Assembly (NCBI GenBank): GCA_902362875.1
Contig: CABIYF010000001.1
Coordinates: 75,910-139,909, forward strand
DNA length: 64,000 bases
Origin: Eubacteriaceae bacterium
Lineage (GTDB): Bacteria > Bacillota > Clostridia > Lachnospirales > Lachnospiraceae
Direction: 5' to 3'
This document shows positions 41,211-49,537 of this stretch, piece after piece. How positions within the stretch are numbered: position 1 is the first letter of the stretch; each line of letters opens with the position of its first letter. The position numbers were made by a program, and so were the translations under genes. Under the pieces are notes generated by a model. The model did not search any database. It was not told the origin of the DNA and saw only the letters and a list, made by a program, of their open reading frames with translations.

Positions 41211-43859
41211 ATGGAAAAGAAAAAATCAGAATTTGACAAAGTATTTAGTGCATGGGACATTTTGGTCATTGCATTTGGAGCTATGATCGGTTGGGGATGG
41301 GTTGTCTCAACCGGAGACTGGATCGGTCGAGGCGGAGTTTTAGGAGCCGTTCTTGGATTTGCAATTGGCGGCGTTATGATATTCTTCGTTGGACTTACTT
41401 ATGCAGAACTTACTGCAGCAATGCCACAGTGTGGAGGAGAACATGTATTTAGTTATAAGGCAATGGGACCGGTTGGTTCATTTATCTGTACGTGGGCGAT
41501 CGTTTTAGGATATGTCAGTGTTGTATGTTTTGAAGCATGTGCACTTCCAACGATCATTACTTATATTTATCCAAAGTTTTTAAAGGGATACCTCTATACG
41601 GTTGCTGGATTTGACATTTATGCATCTTGGCTTGTAGTTGCCATGATCGTTGCATTTTTTATTACATTTATTAACATCAAAGGTGCAAAGACAGCAGCTA
41701 CATTACAGACAATCTTGACAGCGATCATCGGTGGAGTCGGAATCCTTTTGATCGTGGCATCTGTTGTAAGTGGGGATTCAAGTAATCTTACACCACAGCT
41801 TTTTGCGGGAAATACTGGTGGAACAATCTTTAAGACTGTTTTAAGTGTTGCGGTTATGACACCATTCTTCTTTATTGGGTTTGATGTTATCCCGCAGGCG
41901 GCAGAAGAGATCAATGTACCACTTAAGAAGATTGGAAAGATTATGATCTTATCAATTGTGCTTGCAGTAGCATTTTATGCATTGATCATCTTAGGTGTTG
42001 GATATGTCATGGGGCCATCAGATATCGTAAAATCTCAGGCAGGATCAGGACTTGTTACAGCTGACGCAATGGCAAAAGCATTCCACAGCAGCATTATGTC
42101 AAAAGTATTGATTGTTGGTGGTATGTGTGGAATCATTACAAGTTGGAATTCTTTCTTAATTGGTGGTAGCCGTGCGATGTATTCCATGGCTGAATCTTAT
42201 ATGATTCCAAGAACTTTCCGCAAATTACATGAAACACACAAAACACCAGTGAATGCATTATACTTAATCGGTGGATTATCCATATTAGCTCCATTATTTG
42301 GACGTAAAATGTTAGTATGGATCGTTGATGCAGGTAACTTTGGATGCTGTCTTGCATACTGTATGGTTTCCTTATCTTTTATCATCTTAAGAAAGAAAGC
42401 ACCAGAAATGGCACGTCCATACAAAGTAAAACATTATAAGATTGTTGGTGTACTGGCAGTCTTAATGTCTGGGTTCATGGTGGCGATGTATATAATTCCA
42501 GGATCAGGGTCAAACCTTGTACCACAGGAATGGGCAATGGCAGGTGGATGGTCTGTTCTTGGAATCATCTTCTTCATTGTATGTAAATTAAAATATAAAG
42601 ATAAATTTGCTTCTCATATTGATGTTGCGATCGATGATGAAGATGTCACAGTAGAAGAAGATCATACATTTGAAGATGCACTTGGAGCTGTTAACACAGC
42701 AGAAAATGTAGTGGAAGTACAGCCAGCAATCAATTTCAATTACTTCCTTCCAGTCAATATCGCATTTGGAAGTGGTAAAGTCTTAGAAACTGGAGAGCTT
42801 ACAAAACCGTATGGTAAGAAAGCACTGATCGTAACTGGAAGAAGCAGTGCAAAGAAATCTGGTTTATATGATAAAGTAGCAAATAGTCTCTCTAAAGCAG
42901 AAATTGACCACGTACTATTTGATAAAGTTGCACAGAATCCATTAACAACAACTGCCATGGAAGGTGCTGAGTTTGCCAAAGCAAATGGATGTGACGTTGT
43001 CGTAGCGATCGGTGGCGGAAGCATTATGGACTGTGCAAAAGCAATCGCATTCTTAAGTATCAATGACGGTGATATCAACGATTACATTTATAACAGATTA
43101 CAAAGTGATAAAGCATTACCATTGATTTTAATTCCTACAACATGCGGAACAGGATCAGAAGGAAATGGATTTGCGGTTCTTACAAATCCGGAAAATGGAG
43201 ACAAAAAATCCTTACGTTGCAATGCGATCGTTGCAAAAGTATCCATTGTCGATCCAGAATGTATGATGACAATGCCAAAACATGTACTTGCATCTGTTGG
43301 ATTTGATGCATTATGCCACTGCATGGAAGCATACACATCAAAGATTGCACAGCCATTTACAGATGCTCTAAGTTTATATGCGATGGAACTGATTGCAGGA
43401 AACCTTGTCAAAGTATACAAAGGTGAAGGCGGCAAAGAAGCATGGGAGAAGATCACTTTGGCATCAACAATTGGTGGAATGGTTATTAATACAGCAGGTG
43501 TTACCTTGGCACACGGAATGGAACATCCAGCCAGCGGACTAAAAGATATCGTCCATGGACAGGGACTTGCAGCATTAACACCAGTGATCGTAGAAGCATC
43601 CCATAAAGGAAATCATTTTAAGTTTGCCAAGATCGCAAGAATCTTTGGTGGGGTTACTGCAGAAGATCTTGCTGGTAAATTGAGAAGTTTGTTAAAAGAT
43701 ATCGACCTTGCATGTACATTATCTGACCTTGGATTATCCGAAGAAGATATTCCTTGGATGGCAGAGAACTGTATGAAGGTATCTGCGGCAAGTGTTAAGA
43801 ACAATCCGGTGGTATTTACACAGGAAGAAATTGCTGAGATATATCGGAAAGCGATGTAG
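41211..43859 (+). CDS. fusion: APC amino acid permease - iron-type alcohol dehydrogenase
   Basis: 882 residues in one uninterrupted frame, AAGGA upstream. Residues 1 to about 460 are an APC-superfamily permease with about 12 membrane helices (AWDILVIAFGAMIGWGWVVS near 14-33, with the helix-1 glycine pattern). A 40-residue acidic linker (AIDDEDVTVEEDHTFED) follows. Residues about 508-882 are a group III iron-type alcohol dehydrogenase: AIGGGSIMDCAKA (near 599-611), metal ligands in GFDALCHCMEAY (near 696-707), AHGMEHP (near 766-772) and VHGQGLA (near 781-787). With the aminotransferase it would import an amine, then reduce the semialdehyde formed from it. All catalytic ligands are kept, so both halves look active. 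Confidence 0.9.
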   Translation: MEKKKSEFDKVFSAWDILVIAFGAMIGWGWVVSTGDWIGRGGVLGAVLGFAIGGVMIFFVGLTYAELTAAMPQCGGEHVFSYKAMGPVGSFICTWAIVLGYVSVVCFEACALPTIITYIYPKFLKGYLYTVAGFDIYASWLVVAMIVAFFITFINIKGAKTAATLQTILTAIIGGVGILLIVASVVSGDSSNLTPQLFAGNTGGTIFKTVLSVAVMTPFFFIGFDVIPQAAEEINVPLKKIGKIMILSIVLAVAFYALIILGVGYVMGPSDIVKSQAGSGLVTADAMAKAFHSSIMSKVLIVGGMCGIITSWNSFLIGGSRAMYSMAESYMIPRTFRKLHETHKTPVNALYLIGGLSILAPLFGRKMLVWIVDAGNFGCCLAYCMVSLSFIILRKKAPEMARPYKVKHYKIVGVLAVLMSGFMVAMYIIPGSGSNLVPQEWAMAGGWSVLGIIFFIVCKLKYKDKFASHIDVAIDDEDVTVEEDHTFEDALGAVNTAENVVEVQPAINFNYFLPVNIAFGSGKVLETGELTKPYGKKALIVTGRSSAKKSGLYDKVANSLSKAEIDHVLFDKVAQNPLTTTAMEGAEFAKANGCDVVVAIGGGSIMDCAKAIAFLSINDGDINDYIYNRLQSDKALPLILIPTTCGTGSEGNGFAVLTNPENGDKKSLRCNAIVAKVSIVDPECMMTMPKHVLASVGFDALCHCMEAYTSKIAQPFTDALSLYAMELIAGNLVKVYKGEGGKEAWEKITLASTIGGMVINTAGVTLAHGMEHPASGLKDIVHGQGLAALTPVIVEASHKGNHFKFAKIARIFGGVTAEDLAGKLRSLLKDIDLACTLSDLGLSEEDIPWMAENCMKVSAASVKNNPVVFTQEEIAEIYRKAM

Positions 43860-43917
43860 GATAGTTTATTAACCGTAAGCTATTGAGTATGTAGAAAATT
43901 AAAAGATAAGAAATACG

Positions 43918-43961
43918 AAAGATATGATATGAAAAGATAGTTTCATGTCATATCTTTTTTT
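43918..43961 (+). terminator. terminator ending the permease-dehydrogenase operon
   Basis: A 17-base stem (43918-43934 with 43941-43957, one G-U pair) with loop AGATAG is followed by a T-run. It separates the amine operon from the accessory island. Confidence 0.9.
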
Positions 43962-44041
43962 GATAAAATGTAAAGTGGTAAAATTATTTTGAATTTACAA
44001 AATATATAACAATAAGAAGATGAAAACAAAAGGGGTAACAA

Positions 44042-44494
44042 ATGAACATGAATAAATACGTTAAAAGATTGATCAAAAAATACAAAAATCCATCAATTAT
44101 CGGTGAGAAAAGCATAGAAGAAGTGATTGATTATTTAAAGCAAAAATTTGTCATAAAAGATATTACGCAAAATATATCAGATATTGAAATGAAAATATGC
44201 AGGTTCAATATCATGCATTCACTCGATGGAGAGAATATTTTACCAGAAAATATAAAATTCTATGCATATCGTGTAGAAGATTCAACGGCAAGCAAGAGAT
44301 ACTACCAAGAAATGGATGATGATGAAAAAATATATGTATATATAGAGGAAATTTCGAGATATATTGAATCAAATTCCAGTGGGCTTTTTACGGAATTAGA
44401 GTTATATAAAGGAATTTCACAATATGATTATGATAATAATACAGATAAACTTATAGAGTATTTAACGCATTGTAAAGATTGGGAGGAAATTTAA
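44042..44494 (+). CDS. unknown protein paired with an ATPase
   Basis: 150 residues with AAAGGGG upstream. It begins MNMNKYVKRLIKKYKNPSII. It is alpha/beta with acidic and tyrosine-rich parts (DDDEKIYVYIEEISRYIE). No motif or family is recognisable, and no membrane segment. The stop overlaps the ATPase start by one base (TAATG), so the two products are made together and probably work together. Confidence 0.6.
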   Translation: MNMNKYVKRLIKKYKNPSIIGEKSIEEVIDYLKQKFVIKDITQNISDIEMKICRFNIMHSLDGENILPENIKFYAYRVEDSTASKRYYQEMDDDEKIYVYIEEISRYIESNSSGLFTELELYKGISQYDYDNNTDKLIEYLTHCKDWEEI

Positions 44495-45204
44495 TGAATG
44501 ATCAGTTTATACAAGGCATCATATTTGACTGGAACAAAATAGATAACGACAGTTACCTAAAACAGATAGAAGCATTAAAAGATGTTGAAAGACTAGAATT
44601 TAAAAATCCAATCAACTTTTTCGTTGGAGAAAACGGAAGTGGAAAATCTACACTATTAGAAGCAATTGCGATAGCCCATGGATTCAATCCAGAAGGCGGA
44701 ACAAAGAATTATATGTTTTCGACACATGATACACACTCCGAATTATGTGATGCAATCAGAGTTGTGAAAGGATATCGAAAAGAAAAGTGGGGATATTTTC
44801 TTCGAGCAGAAAGTTTTTATAATGTTGCAACGAAGGAAGAAGAATATGGTGGAATAGATTCAGCCAGATATCATGAGAGATCACACGGAGAAGGTTTCTT
44901 GGCATTAGCACAAAACAATCTACAGCCCAATGGATTGTATCTATTTGATGAGCCAGAAGCGGCATTATCACCACAAAGACAATTAACATTATTAATGGAG
45001 ATATATAAATGTGCAAGAAAAGGAGCACAGTTCTTTATTGTTACACATTCGCCAATTTTACTAGGAATTCCAGACGCTGATATCTATTGTTTTGATGATG
45101 GAAAAATTCATTTGTGCGAGTATGAAGAGACGGAAAGTTATCAGATTACGGAGATGTTTATAAACAATCGGAAAGTATTATTGGATAGACTTCTAAAACA
45201 ATAG
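44494..45204 (+). CDS. ABC/SMC-like AAA ATPase
   Basis: 236 residues from the ATG at 44494 (GGGAGG upstream). Walker A is FFVGENGSGKST near 44-55, the ABC signature-like HERSHGEGFLAL near 132-143, Walker B LYLFDEPEAALSPQRQ near 154-169, and the switch histidine in FIVTHSPILLG near 186-196. There is no membrane partner and no coiled-coil hinge, so it belongs to the stand-alone AAA_21/AAA_15-type ATPases often found in defence or toxin-antitoxin loci rather than transporters. No OLD/Toprim nuclease is present. The partner gene is just upstream. Confidence 0.8.
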   Translation: MNDQFIQGIIFDWNKIDNDSYLKQIEALKDVERLEFKNPINFFVGENGSGKSTLLEAIAIAHGFNPEGGTKNYMFSTHDTHSELCDAIRVVKGYRKEKWGYFLRAESFYNVATKEEEYGGIDSARYHERSHGEGFLALAQNNLQPNGLYLFDEPEAALSPQRQLTLLMEIYKCARKGAQFFIVTHSPILLGIPDADIYCFDDGKIHLCEYEETESYQITEMFINNRKVLLDRLLKQ

Positions 45205-45272
45205 ATGTAGAAATTCATAATTCATGCTATACTTAAAAACAACAGATCAAATAAAAGAGGTGAGATGAAATC

Positions 45273-46031
45273 ATGGAAAATGAAACATATATGAAACGAT
45301 TAAAAGACAGACTGCAAATAGAATTTAAAAAACAGGATAGAAGCGGAGTATATGGTTTTACACAGCGGAGTATGGCGTATAATTCCAATCGAATTGAAGG
45401 AAGTACCTTAACAGAGAAACAGACAGCAAGTATGTTTGAAACAGGAACTCTATATGCGGATGATCCAGACATGATTTTTCGAACAAAAGATATAGAAGAA
45501 ATGAATGGGCATTTTAAAATGTTTGATTATGTAATGAAATGTATGAAAGATCCTTTGTCAGAAGATATCATAAAAAATATGCACAAGAATTTAAAGGAAG
45601 GGGTTTTTGAAGATCGAACAAATGGATATGCAATTGGTGGGTGGAAAAAGCGTGCAAACAGAGTCAGCGATATCCAGACAGCATTGCCGCAAGAAGTTCC
45701 AGAAAAGATTCATCAGTTATTAGAAAAATATCATAACACAGAGAAAATTACATTATACGATATTGCTAAATTTCATGCACAATTTGAGAATATTCACCCA
45801 TTTCAGGATGGAAATGGGAGAGTTGGGCGGATGATCATTCTAAAACAATGTCTGGATCATAATATTGTGCCAGTGATTATCCGTGATATTCATAAAGCAG
45901 AATATAATCGATATCTTAATAAAGCACAGCACGAACAAGACTATAAGGGATTAGAAACCTATTTTGAAAAGGAACAAGAATATTATCAGGAAAGTACAAT
46001 TCCAATGATATTTGACTTTGATGAGTTATAG
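45273..46031 (+). CDS. Fic-family AMP transferase (class II)
   Basis: 252 residues, AGAGGTGAG upstream. The catalytic Fic loop is complete: IHPFQDGNGRVGRM near 174-187. The auto-inhibitory motif (S/T)xxxE(G/N) is present at the N-terminal side as SNRIEG near 37-42, so it is a class II Fic that holds itself inactive. The helical domain before the loop (ALPQEVPEKIHQLLEKYH) is typical. It adds AMP to hydroxyl groups of target proteins; the target is unknown. It has its own start region after the ATPase pair. Confidence 0.92.
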   Translation: MENETYMKRLKDRLQIEFKKQDRSGVYGFTQRSMAYNSNRIEGSTLTEKQTASMFETGTLYADDPDMIFRTKDIEEMNGHFKMFDYVMKCMKDPLSEDIIKNMHKNLKEGVFEDRTNGYAIGGWKKRANRVSDIQTALPQEVPEKIHQLLEKYHNTEKITLYDIAKFHAQFENIHPFQDGNGRVGRMIILKQCLDHNIVPVIIRDIHKAEYNRYLNKAQHEQDYKGLETYFEKEQEYYQESTIPMIFDFDEL

Positions 46032-46052
46032 AAATAAAGGTACAAAGAGAAG

Positions 46053-46085
46053 AACAGACCTGAAGTTTATCAGGTCTGTTTATCT
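46053..46085. terminator. bidirectional terminator between fic and the leftward membrane gene
   Basis: AACAGACCTGA and TCAGGTCTGTT form an 11-base perfect stem with a 6-base loop, with a T-rich tail on the right and A-rich sequence on the left. Confidence 0.85.
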
Positions 46086-46101
46086 TTCATATAATGATAT
46101 T

Positions 46102-46266
46102 TTATATTAACAATATAAAAACAAAAATAACAATAGAAGCAACCATCAATTTATACTCATCTGAAAAGTTTTCTTTGTTCTGCAATTTTACCAATACATG
46201 ATATAAAAAGTAAAAAAATGAAAAAAAGCATAAAGCCAAGATAAATAAAACGATAATATGTTCCAT
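46102..46266 (-). CDS. 54-residue membrane protein, unknown
   Basis: The ATG at 46266 is preceded by GGGAGG on this strand at the right distance. The product begins MEHIIVLFILALCFFSFFYF and has two hydrophobic segments (about 3-26 and 41-54) around a charged loop (KLQNKENFSDEYK). It is shorter than most gene finders accept but the ribosome site and the facing terminator support it. The rest of the gap to 46529 (260 bases) is AT-rich and holds the promoter area of the next gene. Confidence 0.5.
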   Translation of the reverse strand: MEHIIVLFILALCFFSFFYFLYHVLVKLQNKENFSDEYKLMVASIVIFVFILLI

Positions 46267-46529
46267 AATAAACTACCTCCCATAATGAAAATCCTTAAAG
46301 TTTTATTTTCAAATAATATTATAAACAATATATTTCATATGTCCAGATATCCCCCTCAAAAAAACACTTAATGATAAAGAATCTCAACAAGAAATGATAT
46401 ACATGTTTTGATACAAATAGTTTCATTTGTGGATGAAAAAGGAATATGATAAACTGATATTAAAATGAACAATAAATTAGAGCAATTGTTAAGAAACTTT
46501 TCTTTAAAATAACAGGAAGGGGAAAGATT

Positions 46530-47354
46530 ATGTACAAAATCAGTAATTTCAGCGACAATGATGACGTAAAGATCGTCGACAAATCAGGACCATTTGAAGT
46601 TATCGAATACCAGAGAGACTTAAGTGTCATGCCAGAAGATGCCCAGTTAGCATTCTTCTGCAGCCAGATGAATGTAAGAAAACGTCAGCTTAAATGTGAA
46701 TTATCTAAAGGAAATGTGACAATTCAGGCAGGCGCCATGCAGTGGATGGCAGGAGATGTCTCTGCGACAACAGGAATCAAAGGAGCAGGAGATTTCTTAT
46801 CTAAGACGATTCGTGGAAAGGTTACAGGAGAATCTGCGATCAAGCCAGAATATACCGGAGATGGAACGCTTGTTTTGGAACCTACATATAAACATATCAT
46901 TTTATTAGATCTTGACGAATGGGGTAATTCCATTGTATTAGATGACGGATTATTTTTAGCCTGTGAATCTACACTGAAACAAAAAGCGGTCAGAAGAAAG
47001 ACATTCTCTTCTGCATTTGCAGGTGGGGAAGGATTCTTCAACCTAGGATTAAAAGGAAGTGGAGTTGTCTGCTTAGAATCCGACTGTCCAAGAGAAGAAT
47101 TGGTAGAAATCACATTAGAAGATGATGTTGTAAAGATTGACGGAAACTTTGCAATCGCATGGAGTGGAAGTCTTGATTTTACTGTGGAACGTGCAGGAAA
47201 ATCCTTGCTTGGTTCTGCAGCCAGTGGAGAGGGACTGGTCAATGTATATCGTGGAACAGGAAAAGTATTATTAGCGCCTGTTGGCAATCTGGCGATGAAA
47301 CCACAACAGGTAATGGAAAAAGAGCCAGTGATCGTTGGTGATGATGACGAATAA
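46530..47354 (+). CDS. AIM24 family protein
   Basis: 274 residues with AAGGGG upstream. The family pattern is clear: VIEYQRDLSVMPEDAQLAFF, NVTIQAGAMQWMAGDVSATT near 62-82, GEGFFNLGLKGSGVVCLES near 166-185 and a C-terminal VYRGTGKVLLAPV near 242-255. Bacterial AIM24 proteins are beta-sandwich proteins related to the tryptophan RNA-binding attenuator fold; the bacterial role is unknown. Single-gene unit with its own terminator. Confidence 0.85.
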   Translation: MYKISNFSDNDDVKIVDKSGPFEVIEYQRDLSVMPEDAQLAFFCSQMNVRKRQLKCELSKGNVTIQAGAMQWMAGDVSATTGIKGAGDFLSKTIRGKVTGESAIKPEYTGDGTLVLEPTYKHIILLDLDEWGNSIVLDDGLFLACESTLKQKAVRRKTFSSAFAGGEGFFNLGLKGSGVVCLESDCPREELVEITLEDDVVKIDGNFAIAWSGSLDFTVERAGKSLLGSAASGEGLVNVYRGTGKVLLAPVGNLAMKPQQVMEKEPVIVGDDDE

Positions 47355-47391
47355 GAATATAATATATATGTAAAAGATTACTTCATAAGAA

Positions 47392-47437
47392 AAATAGCAT
47401 TTGTTACGAAAATATAAGCAACAGATGCTATTTTTTT
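47392..47437 (+). terminator. terminator after the AIM24 gene
   Basis: AAATAGCATTTGTT and AACAGATGCTATTT pair over 14 positions with one mismatch; the T-run TTTTTTT follows. Confidence 0.85.
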
Positions 47438-47543
47438 GTATGATTAACTCGACAATAAAAAAATGGTGTCGTATAATAAGTAGTGTTACGTTAATCAATT
47501 AAAGTGAAAGAGTAACAAATAATACGAAAGAAGCAGCAGAACA

Positions 47544-48332
47544 ATGAAAATTCTAGTATGTATGAAACAGGTACCGGCAGGTACTAAAGTTGATATTGAT
47601 CCAGAAACAGGGGCAATGAAGCGTTTATCCGGGGAAACAAGAACGAATCCTTATGATTTATTTGCCCTGGAAGCAGCATTACAATTAAGAGAGAAAGTAG
47701 GAGGAAGTGTTACAGTTCTCACCATGGGACCTCCACAGGCTGAGGAGATGATGAGAGATGCGTATACAATGGGAGCAGATGATGCAGTCATTTTATCTGA
47801 CCGTAAGTTTGCGGGAGCAGACGTGCTTGCAACATCTTATGCATTATCACAGGGAATCACAGCGATCGGAGATGTAGATCTTATTATCTGTGGAAAACAG
47901 ACAACCGATGGAGATACCGCACAGGTTGGTCCAGCGATCGCAGAGCATTTAGGAATCCCACATGCAGCATGGGTGTCTGAGATCGTTGATGCAGACAGCG
48001 AGTCTATTCAGGTAAAACAGGATTTAGTCAGTGTATCACAGACATCAAAGATCCCATATCCATGTCTGATCACAGTGGATAAAGATATGTGTGTCCCAAG
48101 ATTACCATCTTATTTATTACAGAAACAGTCCAAAGACCGTCCAGTCAAGATCATGACATTTGAAGATATGGCAGATCAGAATTTAAGCAAATACGGACTT
48201 GTCGGATCACCAACCGCAGTAGAGAAAATGTTTGCACCGCCAGAAGTAGAAAAGCAGGTTTATTTTGATGGAGATGCAAAAGAAAAGACAAAACAATTAT
48301 TTGACGTATTAGTAAATAAGAAAGTGATTTAG
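47544..48332 (+). CDS. etfB: electron transfer flavoprotein beta subunit
   Basis: 262 residues. MKILVCMKQVPAGTKVDIDP opens the family; LTMGPPQAEEMMRDAYTMGAD near 58-80 and ICGKQTTDGDTAQVGPAIAE near 115-135 form the nucleotide/FAD-binding site, and VDKDMCVPRLPSYLLQKQSK near 175-195 is also typical. In electron-bifurcating complexes EtfB carries the bifurcating FAD and binds NADH. It is paired with a ferredoxin-carrying EtfA and a GlcD-type dehydrogenase, the LctBCD arrangement of anaerobic lactate oxidisers. Confidence 0.95.
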   Translation: MKILVCMKQVPAGTKVDIDPETGAMKRLSGETRTNPYDLFALEAALQLREKVGGSVTVLTMGPPQAEEMMRDAYTMGADDAVILSDRKFAGADVLATSYALSQGITAIGDVDLIICGKQTTDGDTAQVGPAIAEHLGIPHAAWVSEIVDADSESIQVKQDLVSVSQTSKIPYPCLITVDKDMCVPRLPSYLLQKQSKDRPVKIMTFEDMADQNLSKYGLVGSPTAVEKMFAPPEVEKQVYFDGDAKEKTKQLFDVLVNKKVI

Positions 48333-48342
48333 GTGAGATGAC

Positions 48343-49536
48343 ATGGAACTAATAAAATTTGATGCAAAACGCTGTAGCCTATGCGGTAAATGCGTGGAAA
48401 AATGTCCATTTGGGGAATTAAGTTTTGAAGATAACGGAATCGTTGTCGGGGACACCTGCCGAATGTGTGGAATGTGTGTCAGACAATGCCCAGAAAAAGC
48501 GATCAGTTTTGAGCAGAAAGCAGGCTCATTTGACAAAGATAAATGGAAAGATTTCTTGATCTTTATAGAACAGGAACGAGGAGATATCCATCCGGTTGCA
48601 TTTGAACTGATCGGGGAAGCAAGAAAGATGGCTTCTAAGGTAAACTTTAAAATCAAATGCGTGATCGCAGGTGGAGCTGGAACGGTCGAAAATGCACATA
48701 AACTTCTAGAGTATGGGATCGATCAGGTATTTGCTTATGAAGACGAATCCTTGGAAGGATTCAGAGCAGACTGTTATACAGATGTTGTTGCAGAATGTAT
48801 TGCGGCACAGAAACCAAGCTCTGTTTTAATTGGTGCAACAGCATTAGGAAGATCGTTAGCACCGAGACTGGCAACAAGATTCCATACAGGATTGACAGCC
48901 GACTGTACAACTCTTGATATTAAGTCAAACACAGACATGGTGCAGATCCGCCCAGCATTTGGTGGAAATATCATGGCTCAGATTTCAATCACAAAGTCAA
49001 GACCACAGTTTGCAACAGTAAGATACAGAGTTATGGATGCGGCACAGAAGGTTGAGAATGCCAAAGGAGAAGTCGTCGTCTGTCCAGTCAAAGAAGAGAT
49101 GAAAAACTCTCCAATCGAGATCTTAAAATCTGAAGTGATCGAGAAGACAAAGAATATCGAAGATGAAGATGTTTTAGTTGTTGCAGGGCGAGGAGTCCGC
49201 AATGAAAAAGACGTGGAGATGTGTGAGGAATTGGCTAAAGCCTTAGGTGGACAGTTAGCATTTACAAGACCAATGATCGAAAATGGTTTTGGGGATGTTG
49301 CACATCAGGTTGGATTATCTGGAAGAACCGTTCGTCCAAAACTGATCATTACTTGCGGAGTTTCAGGTGCGATCCAGTTTACATCTTGTATGACAGGATC
49401 TGAATGTATCGTAGCGATCAACAATGATCCAGAAGCTCAGATTTTTAATGTGGCACACTATTGTATCGTAGATGATCTGTACAAAGTCGTTCCATATCTG
49501 ACAGAATTAGTAAAAGAACAGAAAGGGGACGAATAA
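48343..49536 (+). CDS. etfA: EtfA with N-terminal two-cluster ferredoxin domain
   Basis: 397 residues, longer than plain EtfA by about 70. Two [4Fe-4S] motifs open the protein: CSLCGKCVEKCP (near 7-18) and CRMCGMCVRQCP (near 40-51). The EtfA FAD domain is at the C-terminus: VVAGRGVRNEKDVEMCEELA near 285-305, LSGRTVRPKLIITCGVSGAI near 327-346 and AINNDPEAQIFNVAHY near 357-372. The clusters can pass electrons to or from ferredoxin, as in the LctBCD complex that drives lactate oxidation by NAD with reduced ferredoxin. Confidence 0.95.
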   Translation: MELIKFDAKRCSLCGKCVEKCPFGELSFEDNGIVVGDTCRMCGMCVRQCPEKAISFEQKAGSFDKDKWKDFLIFIEQERGDIHPVAFELIGEARKMASKVNFKIKCVIAGGAGTVENAHKLLEYGIDQVFAYEDESLEGFRADCYTDVVAECIAAQKPSSVLIGATALGRSLAPRLATRFHTGLTADCTTLDIKSNTDMVQIRPAFGGNIMAQISITKSRPQFATVRYRVMDAAQKVENAKGEVVVCPVKEEMKNSPIEILKSEVIEKTKNIEDEDVLVVAGRGVRNEKDVEMCEELAKALGGQLAFTRPMIENGFGDVAHQVGLSGRTVRPKLIITCGVSGAIQFTSCMTGSECIVAINNDPEAQIFNVAHYCIVDDLYKVVPYLTELVKEQKGDE

Positions 49537-49537
49537 G

